This document shows, one piece after another, positions 54,223 through 63,758 of a stretch of DNA of 64,000 bases (its first letter is position 1; each line of letters opens with the position of its first letter). The notes beneath the pieces were generated by a model. It ran no database searches, was not told the origin of the DNA, and was given only the letters and a program-made list of their open reading frames with translations. A program made the translations under genes and the position numbers. The stretch comes from Phorcysia thermohydrogeniphila (lineage in GTDB: Bacteria; Aquificota; Aquificia; Desulfurobacteriales; Desulfurobacteriaceae): the NCBI RefSeq assembly GCF_004339575.1, contig NZ_SMFV01000002.1:186001-250000 (forward strand), given 5' to 3'.

Positions 54223-55101
54223 ATGGAAGAACTCATAGAAAAGGCTACGGTTCTGCTGGAAGCCCTTCCCTACATAAGGAAGTTTTACGGTAAGACGGTT
54301 GTTATCAAGTACGGCGGTAATGCAATGGTTGACGACGAGTTAAAGAGTGCCTTTGCCGAGGATGTTGTTCTTCTCAAGTACATTGGAATTAACCCGGTTG
54401 TCGTTCACGGCGGGGGACCTCAGATAGGGGAGTTCCTAAAGAAGCTCAACATTCCTACTCGCTTTGTTGGTGGTATGAGGGTTACAGATAGGGAAACTAT
54501 GAACGTCGTTGAAATGGTTCTCGTTGGAAAGGTTAACAAGGAAATCGTTAAGCTCATAAACTCCCACGGCGGAAGTGCCGTTGGTCTTTCTGGCAAGGAC
54601 GGCAACTTGATAGTCGCCGAAAAGATAGACTCTCGGAAGTACCTTTCAGAGGTAAAAGCACCTGAGATTATTGACCTTGGTTTTGTTGGAAAGGTTAAAA
54701 AGGTCAACCCAGAGATTGTCATAAAGCTTCTTGAGTCTAAGTTTATACCTGTAATAGCTCCGGTTGGGATAGGGGAAGACTACGAGGCTTACAACATAAA
54801 CGCAGACCTTGTTGCGGGGGAGGTTGCTGCAGCTTTGAAAGCTGAAAAACTGGTTATGCTTACAGACGTGGAGGGGATAAAGGACAGGTCGGGCAACCTT
54901 ATTAGGTCTATTTCCCGTCAGGAACTTTCCTCTCTAATTGAGGACGGTACCGTTTCGGGGGGTATGATTCCGAAAGTGAAAGCTTGCGAGATAGCTCTTA
55001 CTGGAGGGGTGAAAAAGGCTCACATCATTGACGGAAGAGTTAAGCACTCTGTCTTACTGGAGATATTTACGCAGGAAGGGATAGGGACGGAGATAATATA
55101 A
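54223..55101 (+). CDS. argB: Acetylglutamate kinase
   Basis: 292 residues from ATG 54223 behind GGTGGAGAGG. Second step of arginine synthesis. Motifs: [36 protein letters not shown] and [15 protein letters not shown]. The long N-terminal helix suggests the hexameric, arginine-inhibited type. A perfect palindrome GGAAATTTCC (54184-54193) and a TATAAT (54175-54180) lie upstream. Confidence 0.95.
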   Translation: MEELIEKATVLLEALPYIRKFYGKTVVIKYGGNAMVDDELKSAFAEDVVLLKYIGINPVVVHGGGPQIGEFLKKLNIPTRFVGGMRVTDRETMNVVEMVLVGKVNKEIVKLINSHGGSAVGLSGKDGNLIVAEKIDSRKYLSEVKAPEIIDLGFVGKVKKVNPEIVIKLLESKFIPVIAPVGIGEDYEAYNINADLVAGEVAAALKAEKLVMLTDVEGIKDRSGNLIRSISRQELSSLIEDGTVSGGMIPKVKACEIALTGGVKKAHIIDGRVKHSVLLEIFTQEGIGTEII

Positions 55102-55130
55102 GATATGTTCAATATTCAGCATATTAGATT

Positions 55131-55161
55131 CCTGTCCAGTTTAACAGGGTTTTGATATAAT
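55131..55161 (+). promoter_or_regulatory. cydAB promoter region with CCTGT/ACAGG inverted repeat
   Basis: TATAAT (55156-55161) preceded by a 5-bp inverted repeat CCTGT (55131-55135)/ACAGG (55144-55148) at the -35 position. This lies 60 bases before cydA and could be an operator for redox or oxygen control. Confidence 0.4.
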
Positions 55162-55222
55162 CATTCTGCCAAGCGTGAAATAGATTGCAATTGGAAATAA
55201 AAACCCTTAGGGAGGTGCCGCA

Positions 55223-56629
55223 ATGGACGGAGGATTTGTACTACTGGTGTCGCGACTGCAGTTCGCGATGACAGCCTTTTTCCACTTCCTATTCGTGCCA
55301 TTGACTCTTGGTCTATCAACTATCTCTGCAATCATGTTGACCCTCTATTACACCACCAACAAGGAAATCTACCGTGACATGGCCAAGTTCTGGGCCAAGC
55401 TCTTTGCTATTAACTTCGCCCTTGGAGTAGCTACAGGGCTTGTTCACGAGTTTGAGTTTGGTATGAACTGGTCAGTTTACTCAAGGTTCGTTGGTGATAT
55501 TTTTGGAGCTCCCCTTGCAGTTGAAGGACTTCTCGCCTTCTTCATGGAGTCCACGTTTATGGGAGTTTACATCTTTGGATGGGACAAAGTTCCAAAGGCA
55601 GTTCACTTACTTGCAGCTTGGCTTTCATCCATAGGTTCAAACCTTTCCGCTCTCTGGATTCTCATTGCTAACGGGTGGATGCAGCACCCTGTCGGGGCAA
55701 AAGTGGTTGAGGCTGCTGCAGGAAAGAGGGCAGAGCTTGTAGACTGGTGGGGAATTGTTTTCAACCCTGTAGCGGACGTGAAGTTCTGGCACACTTCTAC
55801 TGCAGGAATGGTTCTTTCTGCAGTATTTGTTCTTTCAATTAGTGCTTACCATATTCTTAAGAAGCAGCACGTAGAGTTCTTCAAGAAGTCTGCTTACATA
55901 GCTCTTATCTTTGGCTTCATTGCTTCTGTTGGTGAAATCGTTATCGGTGATATCCACGCCCATGAGGTTGCTAAGACTCAGCCAACAAAACTTGCAGCAG
56001 GTGAAGCTCTTTGGGAAACAAAGAAAGGGGCTAACATCCTGCTTGTAGCTTGGGCTGATGAAGAAAAGCAAGAGAACGTTATAGAGATACCCCTTCCAAT
56101 ACCGGGACTCCTCAGCTTCCTCGCAGCTCACAGCTTTGACGCAGAGATTAAAGGAGCTAAGGAACTCCAAAAGCAGTTTGAGGCTCAGTTTGGACGGGGT
56201 GACTACATCCCACCTGTTAACTTCAACTTCTGGGCATTCCACACAATGGTTTACCTTGGATTCTACTTTGTAATTCTCTTCCTTCTCGGTCTTATGAAGT
56301 ACAAAAACCTTGAGAACAGCACTGGTTACCTCAAGATGGCTCTCTACTCACTTCCGCTTCCATACATTGCTTGCTGGCTTGGATGGGCCTTTGCAGAAGT
56401 TGGAAGACAGCCTTGGATTGTTTACCCACTTACTGACGACTACGGAAAGTTCATTCTTCCTGAAATTGGACTTAAAACTGCTCAGGCTGTATCCCCGCTT
56501 ACAAACGTTGAAGTTGTGATTACCTACGTAATCTTCGTCCTAACCTTCGTTGGACTTGCGATTGCAGACTTCTACCTCCTTGCCAAGTTTGCAACCAAGG
56601 GTCCAGAAAAAGAAACAGAACTCTATTAA
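55223..56629 (+). CDS. cydA: Cytochrome bd quinol oxidase subunit I
   Basis: 468 residues, nine or so membrane helices. Heme-ligand region RLQFAMTAFFHFLFVP, FMESTFMGVYIFGWD, and GWAFAEVGRQPWIVYPL are CydA signatures. The Q-loop is of the short type. Reduces oxygen to water with quinol; in an anaerobic thermophile this is most likely oxygen removal. GGGAGG precedes the ATG. First gene of a five-gene operon. Confidence 0.96.
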   Translation: MDGGFVLLVSRLQFAMTAFFHFLFVPLTLGLSTISAIMLTLYYTTNKEIYRDMAKFWAKLFAINFALGVATGLVHEFEFGMNWSVYSRFVGDIFGAPLAVEGLLAFFMESTFMGVYIFGWDKVPKAVHLLAAWLSSIGSNLSALWILIANGWMQHPVGAKVVEAAAGKRAELVDWWGIVFNPVADVKFWHTSTAGMVLSAVFVLSISAYHILKKQHVEFFKKSAYIALIFGFIASVGEIVIGDIHAHEVAKTQPTKLAAGEALWETKKGANILLVAWADEEKQENVIEIPLPIPGLLSFLAAHSFDAEIKGAKELQKQFEAQFGRGDYIPPVNFNFWAFHTMVYLGFYFVILFLLGLMKYKNLENSTGYLKMALYSLPLPYIACWLGWAFAEVGRQPWIVYPLTDDYGKFILPEIGLKTAQAVSPLTNVEVVITYVIFVLTFVGLAIADFYLLAKFATKGPEKETELY

Positions 56630-56644
56630 TGGAGGAGGTGAGAG

Positions 56645-57835
56645 ATGCACTTTGATTTACCTACCATATGGACAATCCTTGTAACCGTGCTTATTGCCGG
56701 TTACATCGTTACAGACGGTTTTGATCTTGGTGTAGGTATCCTTCATACCATTGTTGCCAAGACAGACATAGAAAGAAGGGTTACCATTAACGCTATCGGT
56801 CCTGTTTGGGACGGTAACGAAGTTTGGTTCATTACTGCTGGTGGTGCGGCCTTTGCTGCCTTTCCTGAGCTTTACGCCGCTCTATTTAGCTCCCTCTACA
56901 TTGCTCTCTTTGTAGTTCTCTTAGCTCTCATCTATAGAGCTGTATCCTTTGAGTTCAGGAGCAAGGAAGAGAGTGAAGGTTGGAGGAAGTTCTGGGACCA
57001 GAGTATCTTCTGGTCAAGCTTGATAGTTGCTCTCCTTATCGGTGTTGCAGTAGGTAACATCTTGGCAGGTATTCCAATTAAGAACTCTGCTATAGAAGGT
57101 GAAATGCTCAAAGGCTTTGTTTATGCTGAGAAGTTCCCAATGAGTTTTATCAATCTCGTTAATCCATTTACCTTCCACGGTCTCTTTGGACTTCTCGTTG
57201 GTGTAACAACTGTTCTCTTCATCATCCTTCACGGTGTTTCATGGCTCATCTGGAAAACTGAAGGTGAAGTTGCTGAAAGGGCAAGGAACATAGCTCTTAA
57301 GGTATGGCCACTCTTTGTGATTATGTACGTTGTTTGTACTGGAATTGCCTACACAATTTCCTTCAAGATTAAAGACCCTGAAAACGTTAAGTACCTGAAC
57401 CTTCCTGAAGATATGCTAAAAGAGATAGCATCTATGCTAAACAACGGCGTTCTTGAACATGCTCTCTTTAGATTCCCCGCTATTGAGTTCACACTTATAG
57501 TTCTTGCCGCTCTGTCTGCAGTAGGTTACTTCTTTGCCGTTAAAAACATGAACGGTGCTAAGGCATTTCTCTTCTCTACTCTTACTTTCCTCTTTGCAGG
57601 CTTTGCTGTTATGTTTGGCGCTTATCCGTTGGCAGTTCCTTCAAGCTATGGACTTGAACACTCAATTTCCATCTACAACGGATGTTCCAGTAACTATACT
57701 CTTACCGTTATGCTTGTAGCAGCCATCATCTTTACACCAATTGTTATTGCTTACCAAGCTTGGGTTTACAAGATGTTCCTCTTTAAGATTTCTGCTGAGT
57801 CCATTAAGAAAGAAATTGAAGAGGCTAGGGCTTAA
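56645..57835 (+). CDS. cydB: Cytochrome bd quinol oxidase subunit II
   Basis: 396 residues. Signatures YIVTDGFDLGVGILH, IGPVWDGNEVWFITAGGAAFAAFPELYA and the later FRFPAIEF. Polytopic partner of CydA. GGAGGAGG precedes the ATG, 15 bases after cydA. Confidence 0.95.
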   Translation: MHFDLPTIWTILVTVLIAGYIVTDGFDLGVGILHTIVAKTDIERRVTINAIGPVWDGNEVWFITAGGAAFAAFPELYAALFSSLYIALFVVLLALIYRAVSFEFRSKEESEGWRKFWDQSIFWSSLIVALLIGVAVGNILAGIPIKNSAIEGEMLKGFVYAEKFPMSFINLVNPFTFHGLFGLLVGVTTVLFIILHGVSWLIWKTEGEVAERARNIALKVWPLFVIMYVVCTGIAYTISFKIKDPENVKYLNLPEDMLKEIASMLNNGVLEHALFRFPAIEFTLIVLAALSAVGYFFAVKNMNGAKAFLFSTLTFLFAGFAVMFGAYPLAVPSSYGLEHSISIYNGCSSNYTLTVMLVAAIIFTPIVIAYQAWVYKMFLFKISAESIKKEIEEARA

Positions 57836-57846
57836 AGGAGGGAGAT

Positions 57847-57939
57847 ATGTGGCTTATAATAGCTTTTATCTGGTGGGTTGCGGTAGCTTTCATCACCTAC
57901 AGCCTTGCAAAATCAAAGTTTGAGGGAGAGGGGGCTTAG
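57847..57939 (+). CDS. cydX: CydX-like small subunit of cytochrome bd
   Basis: A 30-residue peptide starting MWLIIAFIWWVAVAF: one membrane helix, Trp at position 2, acidic tail. It lies 11 bases behind cydB with a GGAGGGAG site, exactly where CydX/CbdX peptides that stabilise the oxidase are found. Confidence 0.85.
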   Translation: MWLIIAFIWWVAVAFITYSLAKSKFEGEGA

Positions 57940-57970
57940 TTCCCTCTCTCCTTTACTATGAGGAGGGTAA

Positions 57971-58384
57971 ATGGCCGCCATCATTGGCCTGAAGGAAAAG
58001 TTCCTCCCTGAAAGAAAGGATTTAATTGACAAAGCCCTTTACCTCTACCAGCAAACCGAAAGCTGGGAAGAGGTGGAAAGGTTCCTGAGGGAGGAGTTCA
58101 AGGAGGAACTCAGTTTCTTCAGGCCTAACCTCTTTACCTATTTCCTGATTGTTGGCGGTGCCCTTTTACTCCCGACGCTCTACCTGTGGAAAGTGGTCTT
58201 TGAACCGGGAACATCAGCATACTTTTTCTCAAGGCTTGTATTTATCCTATCTGCAATGTTTGCCCTTAAGGGTATTGTTGGTCATTACGTTATTGTTTTC
58301 CTGAACCGTGACAGGTTTGAGGCTGAGCTTAAGAGCTTAAAAGCATTTATTACAGGAGGGAAGGATGGAAAACAGCCCCATTAG
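57971..58384 (+). CDS. Hypothetical two-helix membrane protein of the cyd operon
   Basis: 137 residues, not recognised. A helical, charged N-terminal half (~55 residues, KFLPERKDLIDKALYLY) precedes two membrane helices (~57-75 and ~85-110). GAGGAGG precedes the ATG. Its place between cydX and another short membrane peptide suggests a role in oxidase assembly or regulation. Confidence 0.7.
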   Translation: MAAIIGLKEKFLPERKDLIDKALYLYQQTESWEEVERFLREEFKEELSFFRPNLFTYFLIVGGALLLPTLYLWKVVFEPGTSAYFFSRLVFILSAMFALKGIVGHYVIVFLNRDRFEAELKSLKAFITGGKDGKQPH

Positions 58385-58469
58385 GAAATTGATGTTCTTT
58401 GGCGTTTTCGGGACATACCTTCTGATAGTTCTCGTTACCTCCCTTGTGATTTATTCTACTATGAAGTAA
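58365..58469 (+). CDS. 34-residue membrane peptide at the end of the cyd operon
   Basis: Begins MENSPIRKLMFFGVFGTYLL; one long membrane helix with very short ends. The ATG lies in the end of the preceding gene behind GGAGGGAAGG. A strong terminator follows, marking the end of the operon. Possibly a second small oxidase subunit; inference. Confidence 0.6.
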   Translation: MENSPIRKLMFFGVFGTYLLIVLVTSLVIYSTMK

Positions 58470-58488
58470 AGATAGATAAGTTGAGGAG

Positions 58489-58512
58489 GGGGGAGCCTCA
58501 GCTCCCCCTTTT
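58489..58512. terminator. Bidirectional terminator, cyd operon / kinase operon
   Basis: GGGGGAGC/GCTCCCCC stem with a CTCA loop and T4, directly before the minus-strand kinase stop at 58513. Confidence 0.88.
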
Positions 58513-59235
58513 CTATTTTCGCAGTTCCAATATAAAAGCCTTAAAACCTTCGTCCGGGTTTTCCTTGTAGAGCTCTATCAGTTCCCTTACCCTTTCCTGA
58601 CTTATCCCGAGTTCTCTAAGGAGCTCCTTCCTCCTTATCAAGTGGTAGCCGACAAACTGGAGTAAGTTCCTTGGCCTTTCTGAAAACTTAGCGCTTTCAA
58701 AGTCTATTACCCTTATTCTCTGACCATCAAAGAGGAGATGCTTTTCTCCCTTTATCTCCGAGTGTTTAACTCCTGCCCTGTCAAGGAAGTAGCAGCTCCT
58801 CAAGGCCTCTTTTACGACGGTTTTTGGGTCGTAATTTTTTAGAGCTCTGGAAAAAGGAAGTCCTTCTATGAACTCCATTATCAGGTACTCTTCGGTGCAT
58901 TGGTGAACCTTTGGAGCTGGGTTCTGTTCTTCCGTCTTTATTGAAAAGTTTTCAAGGTGTTTGAGGATTTCACACTCCTTCTCTATGAGCTTTTCTTTTA
59001 GAACGTCAGACCTCTTTACCTTTATGGCTACTAAGTTCCTGTTAAGTTTGCCTTTAAATACTGTTCCCCTGTAGCCTTTGGCTACGAACTCTAAGAGCTC
59101 CACTCCAAGTTTTTGAAGTTCCTTTAGTATCCTCAGAGCTCTCTCTTCCCTGCATGTCGGGTAGTCAAGGAGAAGGTAGAGCTCTCTTTTCATAGCAGAG
59201 TAAACTCCGGGATACCGTGTTTTTTCCTCAGACAT
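58513..59235 (-). CDS. Predicted small protein kinase (COG2112-like)
   Basis: 240 residues. Glycine-rich loop AKGYRGTVFKG, Lys in LVAIKVKRSD, hinge-like YLIMEFIEG, a variant catalytic loop GVKHSEIKGEKHLLF (no HRD Asp), and metal-site VIDFESAKF. It resembles the archaeal COG2112 group of RIO/Bud32-like kinases. Substrate unknown. It overlaps the upstream gene by 46 bases; rpoN-glnE lead the operon. Confidence 0.72.
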   Translation of the reverse strand: MSEEKTRYPGVYSAMKRELYLLLDYPTCREERALRILKELQKLGVELLEFVAKGYRGTVFKGKLNRNLVAIKVKRSDVLKEKLIEKECEILKHLENFSIKTEEQNPAPKVHQCTEEYLIMEFIEGLPFSRALKNYDPKTVVKEALRSCYFLDRAGVKHSEIKGEKHLLFDGQRIRVIDFESAKFSERPRNLLQFVGYHLIRRKELLRELGISQERVRELIELYKENPDEGFKAFILELRK

Positions 59236-59813
59236 TTTTTAATGAGAGCTCTCTCTGTAACCTCATAGACCTTTTCGTGCCAGTAGAACCTGTAAGGTTT
59301 AAGTTTTTCAACCGCTAAGTGTTTACAGCTCTCTGCATAGGGTGAATACTGGAAGAGGAAGTCGTAGAACTTCTCCTCAAGGTTTATCAGCTCTTCCTCA
59401 ATTTCCTTTAAACTGTCAAGGCCTTTAAGCTCCTCTAACCTCTCTATTATAGAGAGGTCATCTATTTCAAGCTCAAGTAGTATGGACTTGAGTATTGTGT
59501 ATAGCTTGTCAAGCTTCCTGTAGGGAATTGTCTCTTCCTGTAAAGAACCAAGGGCAAACTTGGCCTCTTTGCGGGTAAACTGCTTGAAACGTTCCCTAAC
59601 CAGCCTGTCTATATCGCAGAGCGTAAAACGTCCCTGTGGGGGATTTTCGCTTAAGACTAAGAGGACAAAGTGTAGGGGAATCTGCATTGAATACCAATCC
59701 CTTAAAACGGCCGTGTCGTTTGAGCCAGAGTAGAAAAAGAGTGATGGGTATTCTTCTTCAAGGTGAGTTACAATTTCTCTGATGTATTCCTTTAGACTCT
59801 TTTCTTTATCCAT
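59190..59813 (-). CDS. Hypothetical protein between glnE and a kinase gene
   Basis: 207 residues, no recognised family, soluble. The first ~100 residues may form a winged-helix-like segment (LCDIDRLVRERFKQFTRKEAKFALGSL), then a helical Glu-rich region. It overlaps glnE by 22 bases and the kinase by 46, so all three are co-translated. Confidence 0.65.
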   Translation of the reverse strand: MDKEKSLKEYIREIVTHLEEEYPSLFFYSGSNDTAVLRDWYSMQIPLHFVLLVLSENPPQGRFTLCDIDRLVRERFKQFTRKEAKFALGSLQEETIPYRKLDKLYTILKSILLELEIDDLSIIERLEELKGLDSLKEIEEELINLEEKFYDFLFQYSPYAESCKHLAVEKLKPYRFYWHEKVYEVTERALIKKCLRKKHGIPEFTLL

Positions 59814-62446
59814 TCAACGAACTCCCCGAAAGCTTCCCTTATCTCCTTTTTGAGCTGGACAATTCTATCACTGTAGGTGATGAAACTGCCAAAGAGCCTC
59901 TTTTCTGTCTCTGCCTCTCTGATTTTCCTGTAAAGACGGGTTAGCTTTTTAAATTCTGGGGTTTTCTCGGATAGAGCTCTCAAGGCTTTTAGGGTGTTGC
60001 CGAACTGCCTCCTTGAATAGAGCTGGTAAATGTAAGCAATAAACTCAAGGTCAACAACGCCGCCAGCAGAGTACTTTATGTCGTTCTTCCCTTTTCCAAG
60101 CTCTCTTTCAAGCCTTTCTCTCATAGTTAGTATTTCGTGTAAGGTATCCTTATCAAGGGGTTTCCCAAACAGGAAGTCCTTTACAATTCCTTCTACTTCT
60201 TCCCTGAGGTTCCCTTTCAGGAAACGGAAACGGGTGAAGGCGAGCCTTTCCCAGACTCGTGCAGTCTTCTCTGTGTACTCCCTAAAGTACTTGACGGTGA
60301 ATATGAGCTCTCCCTTCTCTCCAAAGGGTCTGAGCCTTGTGTCAACCTCGTACCCTAAGCTTTCAAGCTCCTTGATAAGTTTTAGAGCTCCTTCTGTGCT
60401 TTCAAGAGGTTTCTCTGAGAAAAAGAGTAGGTCAATATCTGACTCTACGTTCATTTCCCTACTTCCGTGCTTTCCTAAGGAGGCTAAGGAAAAGGCCTGA
60501 GGAGAGTTTTCGTATAGCGTGTCAATAACAAAATCTGCAATTTCTGTGAGCTCCTTAAAGAATTCCTCTACCTCTGTTCGCTTTAGTCTCAGGCGGAGGA
60601 GTGCCCTTACCTCTGCTAAGTTCTTCACAAACCTGAGGTTTTTAAACTCTAATAAATCTTGGCGGAGGCCTTCCTTTGTTACTGGGTTCTCTATGTAGTC
60701 GGGGTTAAATATGAAGTCAACGATTTCTGGCGTTTCTCTAAAGCGCTTTATGAAAAAATCCTTTGTGGAGAGGAGGAAGAAGAGAAGCTTTATGGCGTGA
60801 ATTTCTGAGAGAATGGAGAAGAAGAAGACCCTTCCCTCTTCTCTCTCAAAAAAGGTTACAAGGTTCTTCATGGCGTTCTTGGAGTCCGGGGCATCAAAGA
60901 GGAGCTCCAAGAAGCGTTCTCCCATTACGTCTAATCGGTTAGTCTCTTCTGCAGAGAGCGTCTTTAAGTTTAGGAGAACTTCTATAAAGCGTTTAACCTC
61001 TTCTGGTTCCCTGAATCCAAGTTTCTGGAGCTCAAGAGTTGTAACGGCAGATAGAGGTTTCCTGTCTCCTGTAGGGAAGAACTTGTTAAAGTAAGCGTTA
61101 ACCGTTCCCATGAGGTGTTGGAGTTTCTCAAGGAATTCCTCTCTACTTTTAAATCCCATCTTTTTAGCAAGCTCTTCTGCCTCTTCACTTTCGGGGTGGA
61201 AGGTTTGGGTTTGACGGAAGTTCGTGATCTGGAGCATGTGCTCGGCTTTTCGTAAAAAAATGTAAGCCTCTTTTAGTTCTTCATACTCCTTCTCCTGAAG
61301 GAATCCCCATTTAAAGAGCCTTCTTAAGGCTATGAGAGTGTTCTTTGAGCGTATGTATGGGTGTTTTCCGCCGTAGATGAGCTGGAAGGCCTGAACGATA
61401 AACTCAACCTCTCTGATTCCTCCTTCGCTGAGTTTAAGGTCAATTTTCTTTCCTTTCTTTAGAACCTTTGTTTTTATGAGCTCTTTAAGCCTCAGGAGCT
61501 CCTCAATTAGCGTAAGGTCTATGTACTTCCTGAATACAAAAGCTCTCGCCAGTTTCAGAAACTCAGTGCCAGTTCTCATTAGGTCGCCGGCCGACGGCCT
61601 TGCCTTTAAAAGGGCAAATCTCTCCCAAGGCCTTGCGACGGCCGTGTAGTACTGTTCTAAGGCCTCTATGTCGTTACACAGAGGGCCCATAGTTCCGTTG
61701 GGTCTAAGCCTTAAGTCAACGTTCATGCAGATGCCTTCGTCTGTGTTTTTAGTAAGGAGCTCCACCAAGTACTTTGAAAGTATCGTAAAGTAGTCGTGGT
61801 TCTGGAGCTTTCCGTAGCTTCCTCCTGTTGTTTCGCCGTACCTGCTCTCATAGACAAAAATGAGGTCTATGTCGGAGGAGTAGTTGAGCTCGTAACCTCC
61901 TGCTTTTCCCATATCAACGACGACAAATCCACAGGAAGGTTTGCCGTAACGCTCTTCTAGAACTTTTTCGGCAAAGGAGAGGGCGGCCTTTATACAGGCG
62001 TCGTGTATGAGGGTTACGTCCCTGACAAGCTCCTGAAAGTCAGCAATTCCGAGTATGTCCCGCAGAACTACCCTTGACATCTGAAGGTTTTTGTAAACCC
62101 TTAGCCTGTTCATAAAGGATTTTTCCGTTTCACTTTCAAGGAGCTCTACCCGAAACTCTGAGGGTAAAAAACGTTTTTTATAGATTTCTTTAAGTTCCGG
62201 TAGTTTATGTGTGTGTTTTATCAGGAAATCTCCTAAGAACTGAGAAAAAGAGAAGAGCTTTATAAGGTGAAAGAGGAAGTCGCCCTGCAGCCACTTAGGC
62301 ATCTGGCCGGATAATTTCTCCCGTAACTTCTCTGTGAGTATTAGAGCTCTCCTTTTGTTGGGGAGCTCTTCCTTCTCAATAAAGTCTAAAGCTTTTTGCC
62401 ATTCAGGTTCAAAGGAGTTTCTACACTTTTCAAGTAACAGTTTCAT
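59792..62446 (-). CDS. glnE: Glutamine synthetase adenylyltransferase/adenylyl-removing enzyme
   Basis: 884 residues, slightly shorter than E. coli GlnE. Two nucleotidyltransferase domains are clear: N-terminal GGYELNYSSDIDLIFVYE with DLRLRPNG, and C-terminal GSREMNVESDIDLLFF with DTRLRPFGEKG. It adjusts glutamine synthetase activity to nitrogen status. Start overlaps rpoN by ATGA, tying nitrogen control to sigma-54. Confidence 0.95.
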   Translation of the reverse strand: MKLLLEKCRNSFEPEWQKALDFIEKEELPNKRRALILTEKLREKLSGQMPKWLQGDFLFHLIKLFSFSQFLGDFLIKHTHKLPELKEIYKKRFLPSEFRVELLESETEKSFMNRLRVYKNLQMSRVVLRDILGIADFQELVRDVTLIHDACIKAALSFAEKVLEERYGKPSCGFVVVDMGKAGGYELNYSSDIDLIFVYESRYGETTGGSYGKLQNHDYFTILSKYLVELLTKNTDEGICMNVDLRLRPNGTMGPLCNDIEALEQYYTAVARPWERFALLKARPSAGDLMRTGTEFLKLARAFVFRKYIDLTLIEELLRLKELIKTKVLKKGKKIDLKLSEGGIREVEFIVQAFQLIYGGKHPYIRSKNTLIALRRLFKWGFLQEKEYEELKEAYIFLRKAEHMLQITNFRQTQTFHPESEEAEELAKKMGFKSREEFLEKLQHLMGTVNAYFNKFFPTGDRKPLSAVTTLELQKLGFREPEEVKRFIEVLLNLKTLSAEETNRLDVMGERFLELLFDAPDSKNAMKNLVTFFEREEGRVFFFSILSEIHAIKLLFFLLSTKDFFIKRFRETPEIVDFIFNPDYIENPVTKEGLRQDLLEFKNLRFVKNLAEVRALLRLRLKRTEVEEFFKELTEIADFVIDTLYENSPQAFSLASLGKHGSREMNVESDIDLLFFSEKPLESTEGALKLIKELESLGYEVDTRLRPFGEKGELIFTVKYFREYTEKTARVWERLAFTRFRFLKGNLREEVEGIVKDFLFGKPLDKDTLHEILTMRERLERELGKGKNDIKYSAGGVVDLEFIAYIYQLYSRRQFGNTLKALRALSEKTPEFKKLTRLYRKIREAETEKRLFGSFITYSDRIVQLKKEIREAFGEFVEWIKKRV

Positions 62447-63726
62447 TTCTCTCTCCTCTCAAAGGCTGATGGTATTCCCATCTCCTCCCTGTACTTTGCT
62501 ACGGTTCTCCTTGCTATTTTAATCCCCTCTTTTTTCAGAATTTCTGCTATTTTACTATCGCTTAAAGGTTTTTTCTTGTCTTCGTTTTCAATTATTTGTT
62601 TGATACGCTCTTTCACGGATTCCGTTGAAATACCGCCTATGCCTTTTTTAAAGAAGAACTTGAAAGGATAAACGCCGTGAGGTGTTTCAACAAACTTATC
62701 TTTAACCGCTCTACTTATCGTTGACTCGTGAATTGAGAGCTTCTCCGCAACTTCGTGGTAGCTTAGGGGTTTTAGGGTTCTTCCGTCTTTGAGGAACTCT
62801 TTCTGGTGCTCAAAAACAACTTTTCCTATTTTTTTTAGAGTTTCGTTTCTCTGTTCTATAGCCTTTTTAAGGTTTATAGCCCGCTGGTATTTCTCGTATA
62901 TGTATTTTTTCAGTTCTTCTCTTGTGGCGTGTTTTAGGTAGAAAGTGTTGATTTTCAGGTTGAACCTTCCCGGCTGCAGCACTTCTACTATTACGTTTTC
63001 GTCCTTAAGGTAGACCCTTAGGTCGGGAACTATCCTAAGGTTAAAGTCTCCGAGGTTTCCGGGCTGGGGGTCAAGTCTTTTTAAGAGTGCTAAGAACTCT
63101 TCAAGTTCTTTGTCCGTGAGGCCTACCTTTTTCTGGAAGTCTTTCCTGCTCTTGGAAAGGAGCTCTAAGTGGTCAATGGCAGATATGAACTTTTCAGTTA
63201 CTTCTAATTCCTGTAGCTGTGCTTTAAAGGCTTCCTTTACAGAGTAAGAGCCGCAGCCGGCTGGTGATAGTTGCTTAACAACTTCGCGCACCTTTTTAAC
63301 CGTTTCAGTCGGAACGGAGAGCTCCTTGGCTATCTCGTTCTCCGTTAGGCTCAGGAACCCTCTTTCATCAAGGTTCTCAATTATCAACTTAGCTATTTCA
63401 AGCTCTTTTCCCTCAAGTTCTGCTGCTGCTTGCTGCAGGAGAGATTCTCTCAGGGAAAGCCTTGAAGGTATAACGGTTTTTTCTTCCTCCTCTGCCGGAA
63501 ATACGTTGCCTCCTTCAAAGATAAACTCAGGGATTTCTCTTTCTTCTATCTCCTTTTCTGCTTCTTCGCCCTCTTCCAGCTCTAAGAGTGGGTTTTCTTC
63601 TATTTCGTTCTTTATGGCTTCCTCAAGCTTTAAAAGGGGAAGCTGGAGGACCTCAAGGTGAAGGTAAACGCTCGGGGTTAGCTTGAGCTGTAAGGAAAGC
63701 TTTAAATCGTAGCGGAGCTCTGCCAT
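62443..63726 (-). CDS. rpoN: RNA polymerase sigma-54 factor
   Basis: 427 residues. Region I (LKLSLQLKLTPSVYLHLEVLQ-type Gln/Leu-rich start) is followed by an acidic linker, the core-binding domain, an HTH (YHEVAEKLSIHESTISRAVKDK) and the RpoN box ARRTVAKYREEMGIPSA. Directs transcription from -24/-12 promoters with NtrC-type activators, one of which is at 31086. Confidence 0.96.
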   Translation of the reverse strand: MAELRYDLKLSLQLKLTPSVYLHLEVLQLPLLKLEEAIKNEIEENPLLELEEGEEAEKEIEEREIPEFIFEGGNVFPAEEEEKTVIPSRLSLRESLLQQAAAELEGKELEIAKLIIENLDERGFLSLTENEIAKELSVPTETVKKVREVVKQLSPAGCGSYSVKEAFKAQLQELEVTEKFISAIDHLELLSKSRKDFQKKVGLTDKELEEFLALLKRLDPQPGNLGDFNLRIVPDLRVYLKDENVIVEVLQPGRFNLKINTFYLKHATREELKKYIYEKYQRAINLKKAIEQRNETLKKIGKVVFEHQKEFLKDGRTLKPLSYHEVAEKLSIHESTISRAVKDKFVETPHGVYPFKFFFKKGIGGISTESVKERIKQIIENEDKKKPLSDSKIAEILKKEGIKIARRTVAKYREEMGIPSAFERREK

Positions 63727-63758
63727 ACGTTCCCGTTTGCTTTGATAGAATTTCTGAC

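Noticed and set aside
55102-55222. A small RNA or tRNA gene before cydA
   Set aside because: No cloverleaf or T-loop sequence could be formed; the stretch is better explained as promoter and leader.
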